A stretch of 6,820 nt of DNA from Gemmatimonadota bacterium (GCA_002731735.1 PCCM01000013.1:11717-18536); one strand, 5' to 3'. Numbered from the stretch's first letter, positions 1 to 6,404 are shown. Notes: a model not told the origin generated them from the sequence alone. Numbers and translations are program-made.

Positions 1-221
1 GGTGACAACTCGGTGAGACGGCCCTCGATCTTCGGGGTCCAGGGCTCCGGGTTCATCCCCATCGGAATGTAGACGTAGCCCAGGCGCCGGATCGGGTCGG
101 CGGCCGCGGCCGCCTGCGCCGACCAAGCCGGCACCATGGAGTCCAGCAGGGGCAGCCCAACGGCGGCGCCCATACCACGCAGAAACGTCCGCCGTGGCAT
201 GGCCTTCTGGGTGAGGATCAT
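1..221 (-). CDS. DUF1552 domain-containing exported protein, N-terminal part (runs off window)
   Basis: The first 73 codons are present and the rest lies beyond position 1. The product begins with a twin-arginine-like signal: a PRRTFLRG motif at residues 9-16, then a hydrophobic stretch (GAAVGLPLLDSM) and an Ala-rich region (AQAAAAA), so Tat export is likely. The following residues (RLGYVYIPMGMNPEPW) match my knowledge of how mature DUF1552 proteins start. The ATG at 221-219 overlaps the upstream DUF1592 stop codon as ATGA, and a GGAGG Shine-Dalgarno motif sits 5 nt upstream at 227-231 inside that gene, so translation is probably coupled. DUF1552 proteins are typically encoded beside DUF1592 proteins in Acidobacteria, Planctomycetes, Verrucomicrobia and Myxococcota, and their biochemical role is not established. 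The family name rests on the signal, the short mature start and the gene order, since the core domain is outside the window. Confidence 0.85.
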   Translation of the reverse strand, partial: MILTQKAMPRRTFLRGMGAAVGLPLLDSMVPAWSAQAAAAADPIRRLGYVYIPMGMNPEPWTPKIEGRLTELS

Positions 222-2641
222 TGCGACCTCCGCATCTGGAATGGGGGACTCTCCACAATAGCGAGGATGAGCGAAGAGAACGAGTAGTCGTCACTGGCGG
301 CCGTCCGGACAATCTCCCGGACCGCCGGAGCATCGTGATAGTCAACGCCGCGGCCCAACCCGTAGGTGAGCAGCTTTTCGGTCATTCTTCCTACGAACAC
401 CTCCGGGCGCGCGAGCACCGCTTGGCGGAGTCCGGCGACGCCTTCGAAGGTCACACCACCGGGCAGGCTACCGGAAGCATCGATCGGCGTCCCATCTTCG
501 CTGCGATCCCGCCAGCGGCCGATGGCGTCGAAGTTCTCCATCGAGAGACCGGCCGGATCCATGAGCTCGTGGCAGACGGCGCACGCCGGATTGACCCGGT
601 GCTGAATCATGCGCTCCCGCATCGAACGCGGCGCTTGCCCCGAAGGGGGCTCCTCGAGTTCTGGAACGTTGGGCGGCGGGTCTCCTGGGGGCATACCCAG
701 AAGGTTGTCGAGGATCCACTTGCCTCGTAGTACCGGCGAGGTGCGCGTCGCATAAGACGTGACGGTCAGAACGCTGCCGTGGCCGAGCAGGCCGGCGCGC
801 GGGCTGTCTTCACCCAGCTCCACCCGCTGGAAACGATCGCCGTACACGTTGGGCACGCCGTAGTGCTTGGCGAGCCGCTCGTTGAGGAACGTGTAATCCG
901 CGTCGATCAGCGTGAGGACGCTACGGTCTTCTCGATGGATGCTCTCGAACAGCAGTTCGGTCTCCCGCCTGAAGCCCTGTCGCAGGTTGTCGTCGAAGTC
1001 GGGGAACAGCCGCAGATTCGGTGTCGAAGCGTCGAGGTTACGCAGATGGAGCCACTGACCGGCGAAGTTAGTCGTCAGCGCCTCCGCGCGTGGATCGGCC
1101 AGCAGACGCTGCACCTGGGCGGCGAGCACCACCGGATCGCTGAGTCCTCCACCAGCTGCCACGTCGAGGAGCTCTTCATCTGGAATGCTGCTCCACAAGA
1201 AGAACGACAGCCGGGACGCGAGCTCGAAATCGTTGATGTCATAGGCCGTACGAGCCGAGAGACCGTCCGGATCGCGCTCAATACGGAACAGGAACTCGGT
1301 GCTGGTCAGGAGCGCACGTAGCGCCATCTCGATGCCGGCCTCGAATCCTGATTCGGCCCGAGCGTCGGCGTAGAAGTCGAGGAGCACCTCGAGGTCCTCC
1401 TCCGTCACAGGCCGCCGGTAGGCGCGCTGCGCCAGGGTCGAGATGATCTGATGCGCGCAGCCGGGTTCGTCCGCCTGGGTCGCCGGACGGCACGTGAACA
1501 CGCGATCCCGACTGGGCGTCTCGCCCGGTCCCATCTGCTCGAAAGGCCCGGCGATGGCGACCGAATACACGGCGGGCTGTTGGCGAGGATGCCGGTCCAT
1601 GTTGAACTGTGCCTGGTAGGGCTGCCGCGTCGACTCGATCAGCGCCGCGCTCCTCCGGAGGAACGTGACAGACACGTTGTGCGGACCCGATGTAACCGGA
1701 AGCTCGACCTCCAGCCCCTTGTCGACGTCCTCGTCCGAATAGTAGCCGCCCAGCCGATTCCGGTTCGGGACGATCGGGAAGAGCTGCAGCCGCTCGCCGT
1801 CGAGCAGGATCTCCATCTCGTGTCGATCGGTCAGCCCCTCGACGTTCTCGTTGCGGTTCCGAGCCAGGCGCACCTTGATCGTGTAGACGCCGTCCGTCGG
1901 GAATATGTGACTGAAGGTGGTGCCACCACGTGTGCCAAAGGGGAGGCCGTCGAAGTGTCCCTCCTGCGTCAGATCCGGGGAAAGCACGACCACCTCGCTT
2001 CCCGGGGCCGGGACCGCACTGCCAACGGCCAGCCGGCTGATCTTTTGCGCGGCCGACAGGTACCGTTCCATCAAGGTTGGCGACAACCCGGCCAAACTCA
2101 CGTTGTCGAACCCGTAGCTGGCGTCGTCGCGCGGTAGTAGCGCGGTCACGTCGACCTCGAGCGTGAGCAGATCACGGATGGCGTTCTGGTATTCGGTGCG
2201 ATTGAGCCGCCGGAAAGTGTCGGTCCGACCCGGATCGGGGCTGGCCGCAGCGGCCCGGTCGAGCGACGCCTCCAGATACGTGAGCATCACCTCGTAGCCT
2301 GATTCGTCCGGCCTCTGCCCACCGGCCGGCGGCATGGCGCGTGCCCTCAGCTTGCGGACCGCCTTCTCCCAGACCTCGACGTTCTCACCTACGTTTCCAA
2401 CATCGATCGCGTCGAGAGCAAGCCCGCCTGTGTTGCGCTGTGTGTTGTGGCAGCGCACGCAATACTGATCGATGAGGCCGGAGGTCTCACCTGAGACCGA
2501 CTGTGCGGACGCGACTGTGGCTGGCTGCTGGAGCTCAGCTGCCCCCAGATGGACGGCAGACAACGACAGGTGGGCTGCAGACAGCGACACCGCTACCAGC
2601 ACAGCCGTGCTGCAAATCAGCCAAGGTCGTGCGCTCGTCAT
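218..2641 (-). CDS. DUF1592/DUF1588/DUF1585 family protein with planctomycete-type cytochrome c domain (di-heme)
   Basis: An 807-residue exported protein with the usual multidomain order of this family. Residues 1-47 are a long, Ala/Leu-rich signal peptide. A PSCyt1-like cytochrome c domain follows, with heme motif CVRCH at 61-65 and a likely axial Met at 103 (RAMPP). A DUF1587 segment (FRRLNRTEYQNAIRDLL) spans about 143-180. A predicted beta-rich module lies at about 225-365, resembling the carbohydrate-binding-like module common in these proteins. A DUF1595 segment (QRAYRRPVTEEDLE) is at about 395-455. DUF1592 (DINDFELASRLSFFLWSSIP) covers about 468-595, DUF1588 about 610-712 with a second CAVCH motif at 687-691, and DUF1585 (KLLTYGLGRGVDY to the end) about 740-803. 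The ATG has a GGAGG motif 4 nt upstream. The gene overlaps the downstream DUF1552 gene by 4 nt and is divergent from the PQQ dehydrogenase. Function is unproven; the heme motifs imply periplasmic electron transfer. A 7-residue tandem duplication lies in the signal peptide. Confidence 0.93.
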   Translation of the reverse strand: MTSARPWLICSTAVLVAVSLSAAHLSLSAVHLGAAELQQPATVASAQSVSGETSGLIDQYCVRCHNTQRNTGGLALDAIDVGNVGENVEVWEKAVRKLRARAMPPAGGQRPDESGYEVMLTYLEASLDRAAAASPDPGRTDTFRRLNRTEYQNAIRDLLTLEVDVTALLPRDDASYGFDNVSLAGLSPTLMERYLSAAQKISRLAVGSAVPAPGSEVVVLSPDLTQEGHFDGLPFGTRGGTTFSHIFPTDGVYTIKVRLARNRNENVEGLTDRHEMEILLDGERLQLFPIVPNRNRLGGYYSDEDVDKGLEVELPVTSGPHNVSVTFLRRSAALIESTRQPYQAQFNMDRHPRQQPAVYSVAIAGPFEQMGPGETPSRDRVFTCRPATQADEPGCAHQIISTLAQRAYRRPVTEEDLEVLLDFYADARAESGFEAGIEMALRALLTSTEFLFRIERDPDGLSARTAYDINDFELASRLSFFLWSSIPDEELLDVAAGGGLSDPVVLAAQVQRLLADPRAEALTTNFAGQWLHLRNLDASTPNLRLFPDFDDNLRQGFRRETELLFESIHREDRSVLTLIDADYTFLNERLAKHYGVPNVYGDRFQRVELGEDSPRAGLLGHGSVLTVTSYATRTSPVLRGKWILDNLLGMPPGDPPPNVPELEEPPSGQAPRSMRERMIQHRVNPACAVCHELMDPAGLSMENFDAIGRWRDRSEDGTPIDASGSLPGGVTFEGVAGLRQAVLARPEVFVGRMTEKLLTYGLGRGVDYHDAPAVREIVRTAASDDYSFSSLILAIVESPPFQMRRSQ
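227..231 (-). promoter_or_regulatory. Shine-Dalgarno site for the DUF1552 gene, inside the DUF1592 gene
   Basis: A GGAGG motif on the minus strand lies 5 nt before the ATG at 221-219, within the last codons of the upstream gene. Together with the ATGA stop/start overlap it supports translational coupling and the chosen start. Confidence 0.7.
2546..2587 (-). repeat. 21-bp imperfect tandem duplication in the DUF1592 signal peptide
   Basis: Two adjacent 21-nt units match at 17 of 21 positions and encode SLSAAHL (residues 19-25) followed by SLSAVHL (26-32). The duplication lengthens the hydrophobic core of the signal peptide by seven residues and keeps the reading frame. The four differences are spread along the unit, so it is not a very recent event. 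Confidence 0.8.
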
Positions 2642-2690
2642 TCGACCTCCAACGCTCGGGGCCTATCCTTCTGCAGCTATCCTATGCTCG

Positions 2691-2719
2691 TTGCGCTGTA
2701 GCGTCCAGCCCGATATACG
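2691..2719 (+). promoter_or_regulatory. Candidate sigma70-like promoter for the PQQ dehydrogenase
   Basis: TTGCGC at 2691-2696 and TATACG at 2714-2719 are separated by 17 bp. Each hexamer matches the consensus at four of six positions. It lies in the divergent 191-bp region, 113 bp upstream of the dehydrogenase start and 37 bp before a short leader-like ORF. The match is weak, and the phylum's promoter consensus may differ. I saw no convincing promoter on the other strand for the DUF1592 gene. Confidence 0.25.
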
Positions 2720-2756
2720 TCTCTTCATCTGAATCAACGTACTTTGGGTGGTCGAG

Positions 2757-2816
2757 ATGAACACCTTACGTCGAAACAATCCCAGGCTCCTGCTGATCGT
2801 GGCAGCGGCCTGCTGA
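2757..2816 (+). CDS. Possible 19-residue leader peptide, lipoprotein-signal-like (uncertain)
   Basis: ATG at 2757 opens a 19-codon ORF ending in TGA at 2814-2816, only 16 nt before the PQQ dehydrogenase start and in a different frame. The peptide is MNTLRRNNPRLLLIVAAAC: a basic N-terminus, a hydrophobic core and a terminal Ala-Ala-Ala-Cys that resembles a lipobox. A GGTGG stretch at 2747-2751 could serve as a weak ribosome-binding site. It could be a leader peptide, the remnant of a lost lipoprotein gene, or chance. Nothing else supports expression. Confidence 0.25.
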   Translation: MNTLRRNNPRLLLIVAAAC

Positions 2817-2832
2817 AGGGGAGGAAACCGCG

Positions 2833-4815
2833 ATGAGGACACGCCTGTACGCCGCCGCAGGTGCCCTGGCGATGGGTGCCCTCGCCATGCCGGGTGCCGC
2901 TGCTATGCCGGCCGGCGCCCAACAGGGAGCGACCGACGGACAGTGGCGTACCTTCGCCTCCGGCAATGGCTCGAGCAGATACTCCCCCCTCGACCAGATC
3001 ACCCAAGACAACGTTCGGGACCTGCGGATCGTCTGGACCCGGCCGTCGGTCGATCAGTCGATCGTTGACCAGGCTCCCCGGTCTGCAGGCCGCGCCCTCC
3101 GCGCGGAGCCCCTCATGGTGAACGGCATCCTGTACAGCTCCAATGGCGTGGGGCTGGTGGAGGCGTTCGACCCGGCCACGGGTGAGACGCTCTGGATTCA
3201 GGAGCCGATGGATGAGGGACCGGACGCTTATCTGGCCGGTTCCTCGACTCGCGGTGTGGTCTATTGGGCGGATGGCGCCGACCGGCGAATCCTGATGCAC
3301 CGCCAGCAGTACCTTTACGCGCTCAACGCCCTGACCGGAGAAGCGATTACCGACTTCGGGGACGGAGGCAGGGTCGATCTGACCACCGGACTCCGGGAAG
3401 GCGCGAGGTATGGCTGGCCCGGCGCACCCACGGTTGTCGGCGACGTGATCGCCTTCGGCCAGGCGATGACGGACGTCGTCTTCGAGAAGGAGGGCTTTCG
3501 CGGAGACGTACGGGCGTTCGACGTGCGGACAGGAGAACTCCGCTGGACCTTTCACACCATTCCCCAGGCCGGTGAATTCGGTAACAACACGTGGGAGGAC
3601 GACGCGTGGGAATCCATTGGGAACGCACCGGTGTGGGCTCTGTTCAGCGCGGACCAAGAGCTCGGCTACATCTACATGCCCGTAACATCCTCCACGAGCG
3701 ACATGTACGGTGGCCATCGCCCTGGGGACAACCTCTTCACCCAGAGTCTGGTCGCCGTCGACGCGGCGACCGGGGAGCGGGTCTGGCACTACCAACTCGT
3801 CCACCACGGATTGTGGGATTACGATCCGCCAGCCGCTCCCATTCTGATGGACCTGGTCGTCGACGGACGTCCGGTCCGGGCCATTACACAAATCACCAAG
3901 CAGGCATTCGCGTACGTATTCGACCGGGTGACAGGAGAGCCGGTCTGGCCCTTCGAGGAACGTCCCGTTCCCCAATCGCAGACACCAGGCGAGCGGACAT
4001 CGCCGACCCAGCCGTTTCCCACGAAGCCCCCGGCCTTCGACCGGCAAGGTGTCACGATCGACGATCTGATCGATTTCACGCCAGAGCTGCGCGCCGAGGC
4101 CCTCGAGATCGTCGAGCGCTACACGCTTGGTCCGCTCTTCACGCCGCCTTCGATCATCGAGGACGGGCCGAACGGCAACCTCGGGACGATCCAGCTACCT
4201 GGTTCGCAGGGCGGCGGCAACGTACAAGGCGCGTCGTTCGATCCCGAGACGAACATTCTGTACGTGCCCTCCATCACCACGCCATTCGTCGCGGGCCTCG
4301 TCGAGGGTGATCCCGAGCGCACAAATCTGCGCTACAGGCAGGGGACCCGCGAGTGGATCGGTGGGCCCCGAGGGCTGCCGCTACTCAAGCCTCCTTACGG
4401 CCGGATCACCGCCTTGGATATGAACGCCGGCGAAATCCTCTGGCAGGTGGCGAACGGACACGGGCCACGGAACCACGAAGCGATCAGGCATCTCGACCTG
4501 GACCCTCTCGGCTCCCCAGGCCGCCCGTCGCCACTGGCCACGAGCACGTTGCTCTTCGCGAGTGAGACCGGCGGTTTGGCTCCTGGTGGTGCCAGGGTAC
4601 CGGACGGGATGCCGATCGAAATCTCCGCCAATTACGGCGAACCGATATTCCGCGCGTACGACAAAACAGACGGAGACGTGGTGTGGGAGATGGAACTGCC
4701 CGCGAGAACCTCATCGTCGCCCATGACCTACTCGTACGAAGGCAAACAGTACATCGTGATCGCCGTCGGTGACCTGCAGGTGCCGTCTCACTACGTAGCG
4801 CTGAGCCTGCCATAA
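2833..4815 (+). CDS. PQQ-dependent dehydrogenase (quinoprotein glucose dehydrogenase-like beta-propeller), exported
   Basis: A 660-residue secreted quinoprotein. A Sec-type signal peptide (MRTRLYAAAG..., probable cleavage near AGAQ at 28-30) has no following membrane domain, unlike E. coli membrane Gcd. The mature protein shows the propeller's tryptophan-docking repeats (A-x-D-x3-G-x3-W), with motif tryptophans at W121, W238, W318, W372, W537 and W618. The HHGLWDYD motif at 324-331 followed by ITKQAFAYVFD at 354-364 is typical of the glucose dehydrogenase branch. D329 and K356 are 27 residues apart, the same spacing as the catalytic Asp466 and PQQ-binding Lys493 I recall for E. coli Gcd. The enzyme should oxidise an alcohol or sugar in the periplasm and pass electrons to an external acceptor; the substrate cannot be read from sequence. 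There is no CxxCH heme motif and no cysteine at all. The ATG has GGGGAGG 8 nt upstream. The gene is divergent from the DUF1592 operon. Confidence 0.92.
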   Translation: MRTRLYAAAGALAMGALAMPGAAAMPAGAQQGATDGQWRTFASGNGSSRYSPLDQITQDNVRDLRIVWTRPSVDQSIVDQAPRSAGRALRAEPLMVNGILYSSNGVGLVEAFDPATGETLWIQEPMDEGPDAYLAGSSTRGVVYWADGADRRILMHRQQYLYALNALTGEAITDFGDGGRVDLTTGLREGARYGWPGAPTVVGDVIAFGQAMTDVVFEKEGFRGDVRAFDVRTGELRWTFHTIPQAGEFGNNTWEDDAWESIGNAPVWALFSADQELGYIYMPVTSSTSDMYGGHRPGDNLFTQSLVAVDAATGERVWHYQLVHHGLWDYDPPAAPILMDLVVDGRPVRAITQITKQAFAYVFDRVTGEPVWPFEERPVPQSQTPGERTSPTQPFPTKPPAFDRQGVTIDDLIDFTPELRAEALEIVERYTLGPLFTPPSIIEDGPNGNLGTIQLPGSQGGGNVQGASFDPETNILYVPSITTPFVAGLVEGDPERTNLRYRQGTREWIGGPRGLPLLKPPYGRITALDMNAGEILWQVANGHGPRNHEAIRHLDLDPLGSPGRPSPLATSTLLFASETGGLAPGGARVPDGMPIEISANYGEPIFRAYDKTDGDVVWEMELPARTSSSPMTYSYEGKQYIVIAVGDLQVPSHYVALSLP

Positions 4816-4816
4816 C

Positions 4817-4843
4817 AGCGTAAGCCGAAGAACCGGCTTCGCT
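4817..4843 (+). terminator. Hairpin just after the PQQ dehydrogenase stop, possible terminator without a T-tract
   Basis: Arms at 4817-4827 and 4834-4843 form a 10-bp stem with one bulged T (4821) and a 6-nt loop, starting 2 nt after the stop codon. The right arm can instead pair with GAAGCCG at 4852-4858, giving a competing hairpin. No T-run follows, so it may only stabilise the mRNA end or act with Rho. Confidence 0.35.
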
Positions 4844-4857
4844 AAACGGCGGAAGCC

Positions 4858-4882
4858 GGCGCGCCGCCCGTTGGGCAGCGCC
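4858..4882. repeat. Second hairpin in the convergent gap
   Basis: GGCGC at 4858-4862 pairs with GCGCC at 4878-4882, and inside it GCCC at 4866-4869 pairs with GGGC at 4873-4876 around a 3-nt loop. There is no T-tract on either strand. It sits between the dehydrogenase-end hairpin and the large palindrome at 4904-4959. Confidence 0.4.
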
Positions 4883-4903
4883 ACCGGCCTCCTGACCCTG
4901 CGT

Positions 4904-4959
4904 TAGTGATGTTGCAAAGGAATCGGCCGCCGGGCGACCGAACCTCTGCGAGATCACTA
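4904..4959 (-). terminator. Long imperfect palindrome at the end of the PAL-like gene, likely terminator
   Basis: Nearly the whole 56-nt stretch folds on itself. Pairing segments are 4904-4910/4953-4959 (7 bp, the outer right arm containing the stop codon of the lyase-like gene), 4912-4916/4947-4951 (5, including one wobble on the plus-strand RNA), 4918-4920/4943-4945 (3), 4923-4926/4938-4941 (4) and 4928-4930/4934-4936 (3), with a CGG loop. On the minus strand the inner GC-rich stem (4923-4941) is followed by TTCCTTT, so that core can work as an intrinsic terminator for the lyase-like gene, 15 nt past its stop. The outer arms go well beyond what a terminator needs. It could also be a REP-like palindrome. 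Confidence 0.5.
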
Positions 4960-6030
4960 GTCGATGTCGACGATCAGTTTTTGGATCCGCCAGTTGTTCA
5001 TGTCGGCGACCCAAAGTATGCCGTCATCCAGCTGTGAGCAGTCCAGGCTGTGGATCCAGTTGAACTGCCCCAGCTGCCGACCCGAACTGCCGAGCCAACC
5101 CAGGATCGTTCCGTCCAGTGCCATCCGGTAGATGCGTCCAGGATCGGCGTCCGACACCCAGAGCTCCTGAGGAGTCGAATTCGTCAGGCACATGGACCAA
5201 GGTTGCGTCGCCGGCGCCACACGTCGTCCCGGATTGACCGCGTTGAACGGCGGCTGATAGTCCGCAGGGTATGGAACGCTCATGGTGAGGACCCGCAGGA
5301 AGTTGCCGTCAGAGTCGAAAACCTGAATGCGCGAGTTCGAGCGATCCCCCACGTACACCTCACCGTTCCGGTCGACTACCATCGTATGCGGCAGGCGGAA
5401 CTGTCCGATCTCCCTGCCGAGGGATCCCCAGTCCATGAGGAAGTTCCCGTGCTTGTCGAACTTCACCATACGGGAGTTCACGTAGCCGTCACTGACGAAG
5501 ATGTTGCCATCCGGGTCCCACGCGACGTCCGTCGGCCCGTTGAAGTAGCCCCCCCTCGCCCTTGCCTCCTGCGGGCTGGGAAGCTCCACGATGCCGTGAA
5601 AACCCTCTTCCCTGCGCCCCAGGTTCATCATGACGTATCCGTCCGGATCGAACTGGATGACGGTATTCGCCGCTTTGTCCACGACCCAAAGATTGTCTTC
5701 GTCGTCGAAGCGAACCTGGTGAGCATAGGCGAGCCCGTAGACGCCCTTGCCGATCTCGCGCAAGTATTCGCCGTCGGCGTCGAATTCGAGCAGCTGCGTC
5801 GTGGAGTTCATCCAGATCGGGCCTGCGTTGGCACTACCCGGGTGGTTCAAGACCACGATATGGCCCTCGGAGTTGAGCGCCACACCGAGCACCTCACCGA
5901 AGTTCATGTCGGGTGAGTACTTGAGGGGCCGTTCAACCGACTCGAACTGGATTTCCGGCACGTCTTGCTGTGCGACCGCTGGAGTGCTGACCAACGCGGC
6001 CAACATGGCGACGAGGGTGAATTTTTTCAC
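4957..6030 (-). CDS. Exported NHL-repeat beta-propeller, peptidyl-alpha-hydroxyglycine alpha-amidating lyase (PAL)-like
   Basis: A 357-residue protein. The GTG start at 6030-6028 is preferred because AGGAGG lies 5 nt upstream and it gives a clean Sec signal (MKKFTLVAMLAALVSTPAVA, cleavage near A20). An in-frame ATG at 6093 would add 21 unrelated residues before that signal. NHL-type blades recur through the chain. From memory of rat PAL, the zinc histidines H585, H690 and H786 match H104 (AYAHQVRFD), H215 (RLPHTMVVD) and H327 (NWIHSLD). Tyr654 in DGYCNSR matches Y183 in DGYVNSR, and Arg706 in ADRENGRIQ matches R230 in GDRSNSRIQ. Catalytic Arg533 aligns with H63, and the PAL cysteine pairs are absent. 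The family fold and zinc site are well supported; lyase activity is not assured, and no monooxygenase partner gene is in view. It is divergent from fmdB. Confidence 0.88.
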   Translation of the reverse strand: MKKFTLVAMLAALVSTPAVAQQDVPEIQFESVERPLKYSPDMNFGEVLGVALNSEGHIVVLNHPGSANAGPIWMNSTTQLLEFDADGEYLREIGKGVYGLAYAHQVRFDDEDNLWVVDKAANTVIQFDPDGYVMMNLGRREEGFHGIVELPSPQEARARGGYFNGPTDVAWDPDGNIFVSDGYVNSRMVKFDKHGNFLMDWGSLGREIGQFRLPHTMVVDRNGEVYVGDRSNSRIQVFDSDGNFLRVLTMSVPYPADYQPPFNAVNPGRRVAPATQPWSMCLTNSTPQELWVSDADPGRIYRMALDGTILGWLGSSGRQLGQFNWIHSLDCSQLDDGILWVADMNNWRIQKLIVDID

Positions 6031-6035
6031 GGGAA

Positions 6036-6041
6036 CCTCCT
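6036..6041 (-). promoter_or_regulatory. Shine-Dalgarno site that fixes the GTG start of the PAL-like gene
   Basis: A perfect AGGAGG on the minus strand lies 5 nt before GTG at 6030-6028. The in-frame upstream ATG at 6093 would place this motif inside the coding region, so the GTG start is favoured. Confidence 0.8.
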
Positions 6042-6086
6042 GAACTCTAAACAATGTGGAGAACGGGTTGACGACTGTGCGATGCA

Positions 6087-6127
6087 GACCCAAGTATTAA
6101 GGGTCCAAGCTTAGGATTGAGGGACCC
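6087..6127. promoter_or_regulatory. Alternating inverted repeats in the PAL-like/fmdB divergent region
   Basis: Three related arms occur: GACCC at 6087-6091, GGGTCC at 6101-6106 and GGACCC at 6122-6127. The middle arm can pair with either outer arm (9-nt or 15-nt spacer). The first spacer contains TATTAA at 6095-6100, which could be a -10 element for fmdB, although TTGACG at 6068-6073 is 21 bp upstream, too far for a standard -35. An operator shared by the two divergent genes is plausible but unproven. Confidence 0.3.
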
Positions 6128-6158
6128 GGCCGCGCAAGTAGTCACGCAGGTGGAATAG

Positions 6159-6404
6159 ATGCCAATTTACGAATACGAATGTCGTGAGTGTCAGAACCGG
6201 TTCGAGTTGCTGGTGCTCGGCTCGACCACGCCCAAGTGCCCCGAGTGCGAGGCCACGGACCTCGAGAGGCTCATGTCCCTCTCCGCTGTCAGCTCCGACG
6301 GTACGCGGAAGCGGAATCTTGAGGACGGGCGAAAGAAGGCGCAAAAGACCCAGGACGAAAAGGCGCACGCCGAGCACGAGGCGATCCACCACCACCATCA
6401 CTAG
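6159..6404 (+). CDS. FmdB family zinc-ribbon protein with natural C-terminal penta-histidine
   Basis: An 81-residue small cytoplasmic protein. It begins with MPIYEYECRECQNRFE, the hallmark start of the FmdB/CxxC_CxxC_SSSS zinc-ribbon family, with cysteine pairs C8/C11 and C27/C30 (CPEC) forming one zinc-binding site. Residues 1-42 are the conserved ribbon. Residues 49-81 are low-complexity and highly charged (KRNLEDGRKKAQK...), ending in His77-His81 with further histidines at 70 and 73. The family is annotated as putative regulatory protein after FmdB of methylotrophs, but the role of most members is unknown. The ATG has AGGTGG 5 nt upstream. The gene stands alone: it is divergent from the PAL-like gene, convergent with the adaptor gene, and has its own terminator. 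Confidence 0.9.
   Translation: MPIYEYECRECQNRFELLVLGSTTPKCPECEATDLERLMSLSAVSSDGTRKRNLEDGRKKAQKTQDEKAHAEHEAIHHHHH

Noticed and set aside
1451..2137. 228-codon open frame on the plus strand opposite the DUF1592 gene
   Set aside because: It is antisense to a well-supported gene and Arg/His-rich without domain signals, so it is a shadow frame.
2734..4047. 437-codon open frame on the minus strand opposite the PQQ dehydrogenase
   Set aside because: It lies wholly antisense to a strongly supported gene, its translation resembles no family, and such frames are common in GC-rich coding DNA.
5050..5916. 288-codon open frame on the plus strand opposite the PAL-like gene
   Set aside because: It is antisense to conserved NHL repeats, has no recognisable domain or good ribosome site, and has a composition typical of a shadow frame.
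6031..6093. 21-codon N-terminal extension of the PAL-like gene from ATG at 6093
   Set aside because: The extension would bury the signal peptide and place a perfect AGGAGG inside the coding region. GTG at 6030 fits both signals better.
6387..6404. His codons followed by a stop, looking like a cloning vector tag
   Set aside because: There are only five His codons with mixed CAC/CAT use. The flanks are ordinary genomic sequence with a native terminator, and there are no vector-like sites around it.
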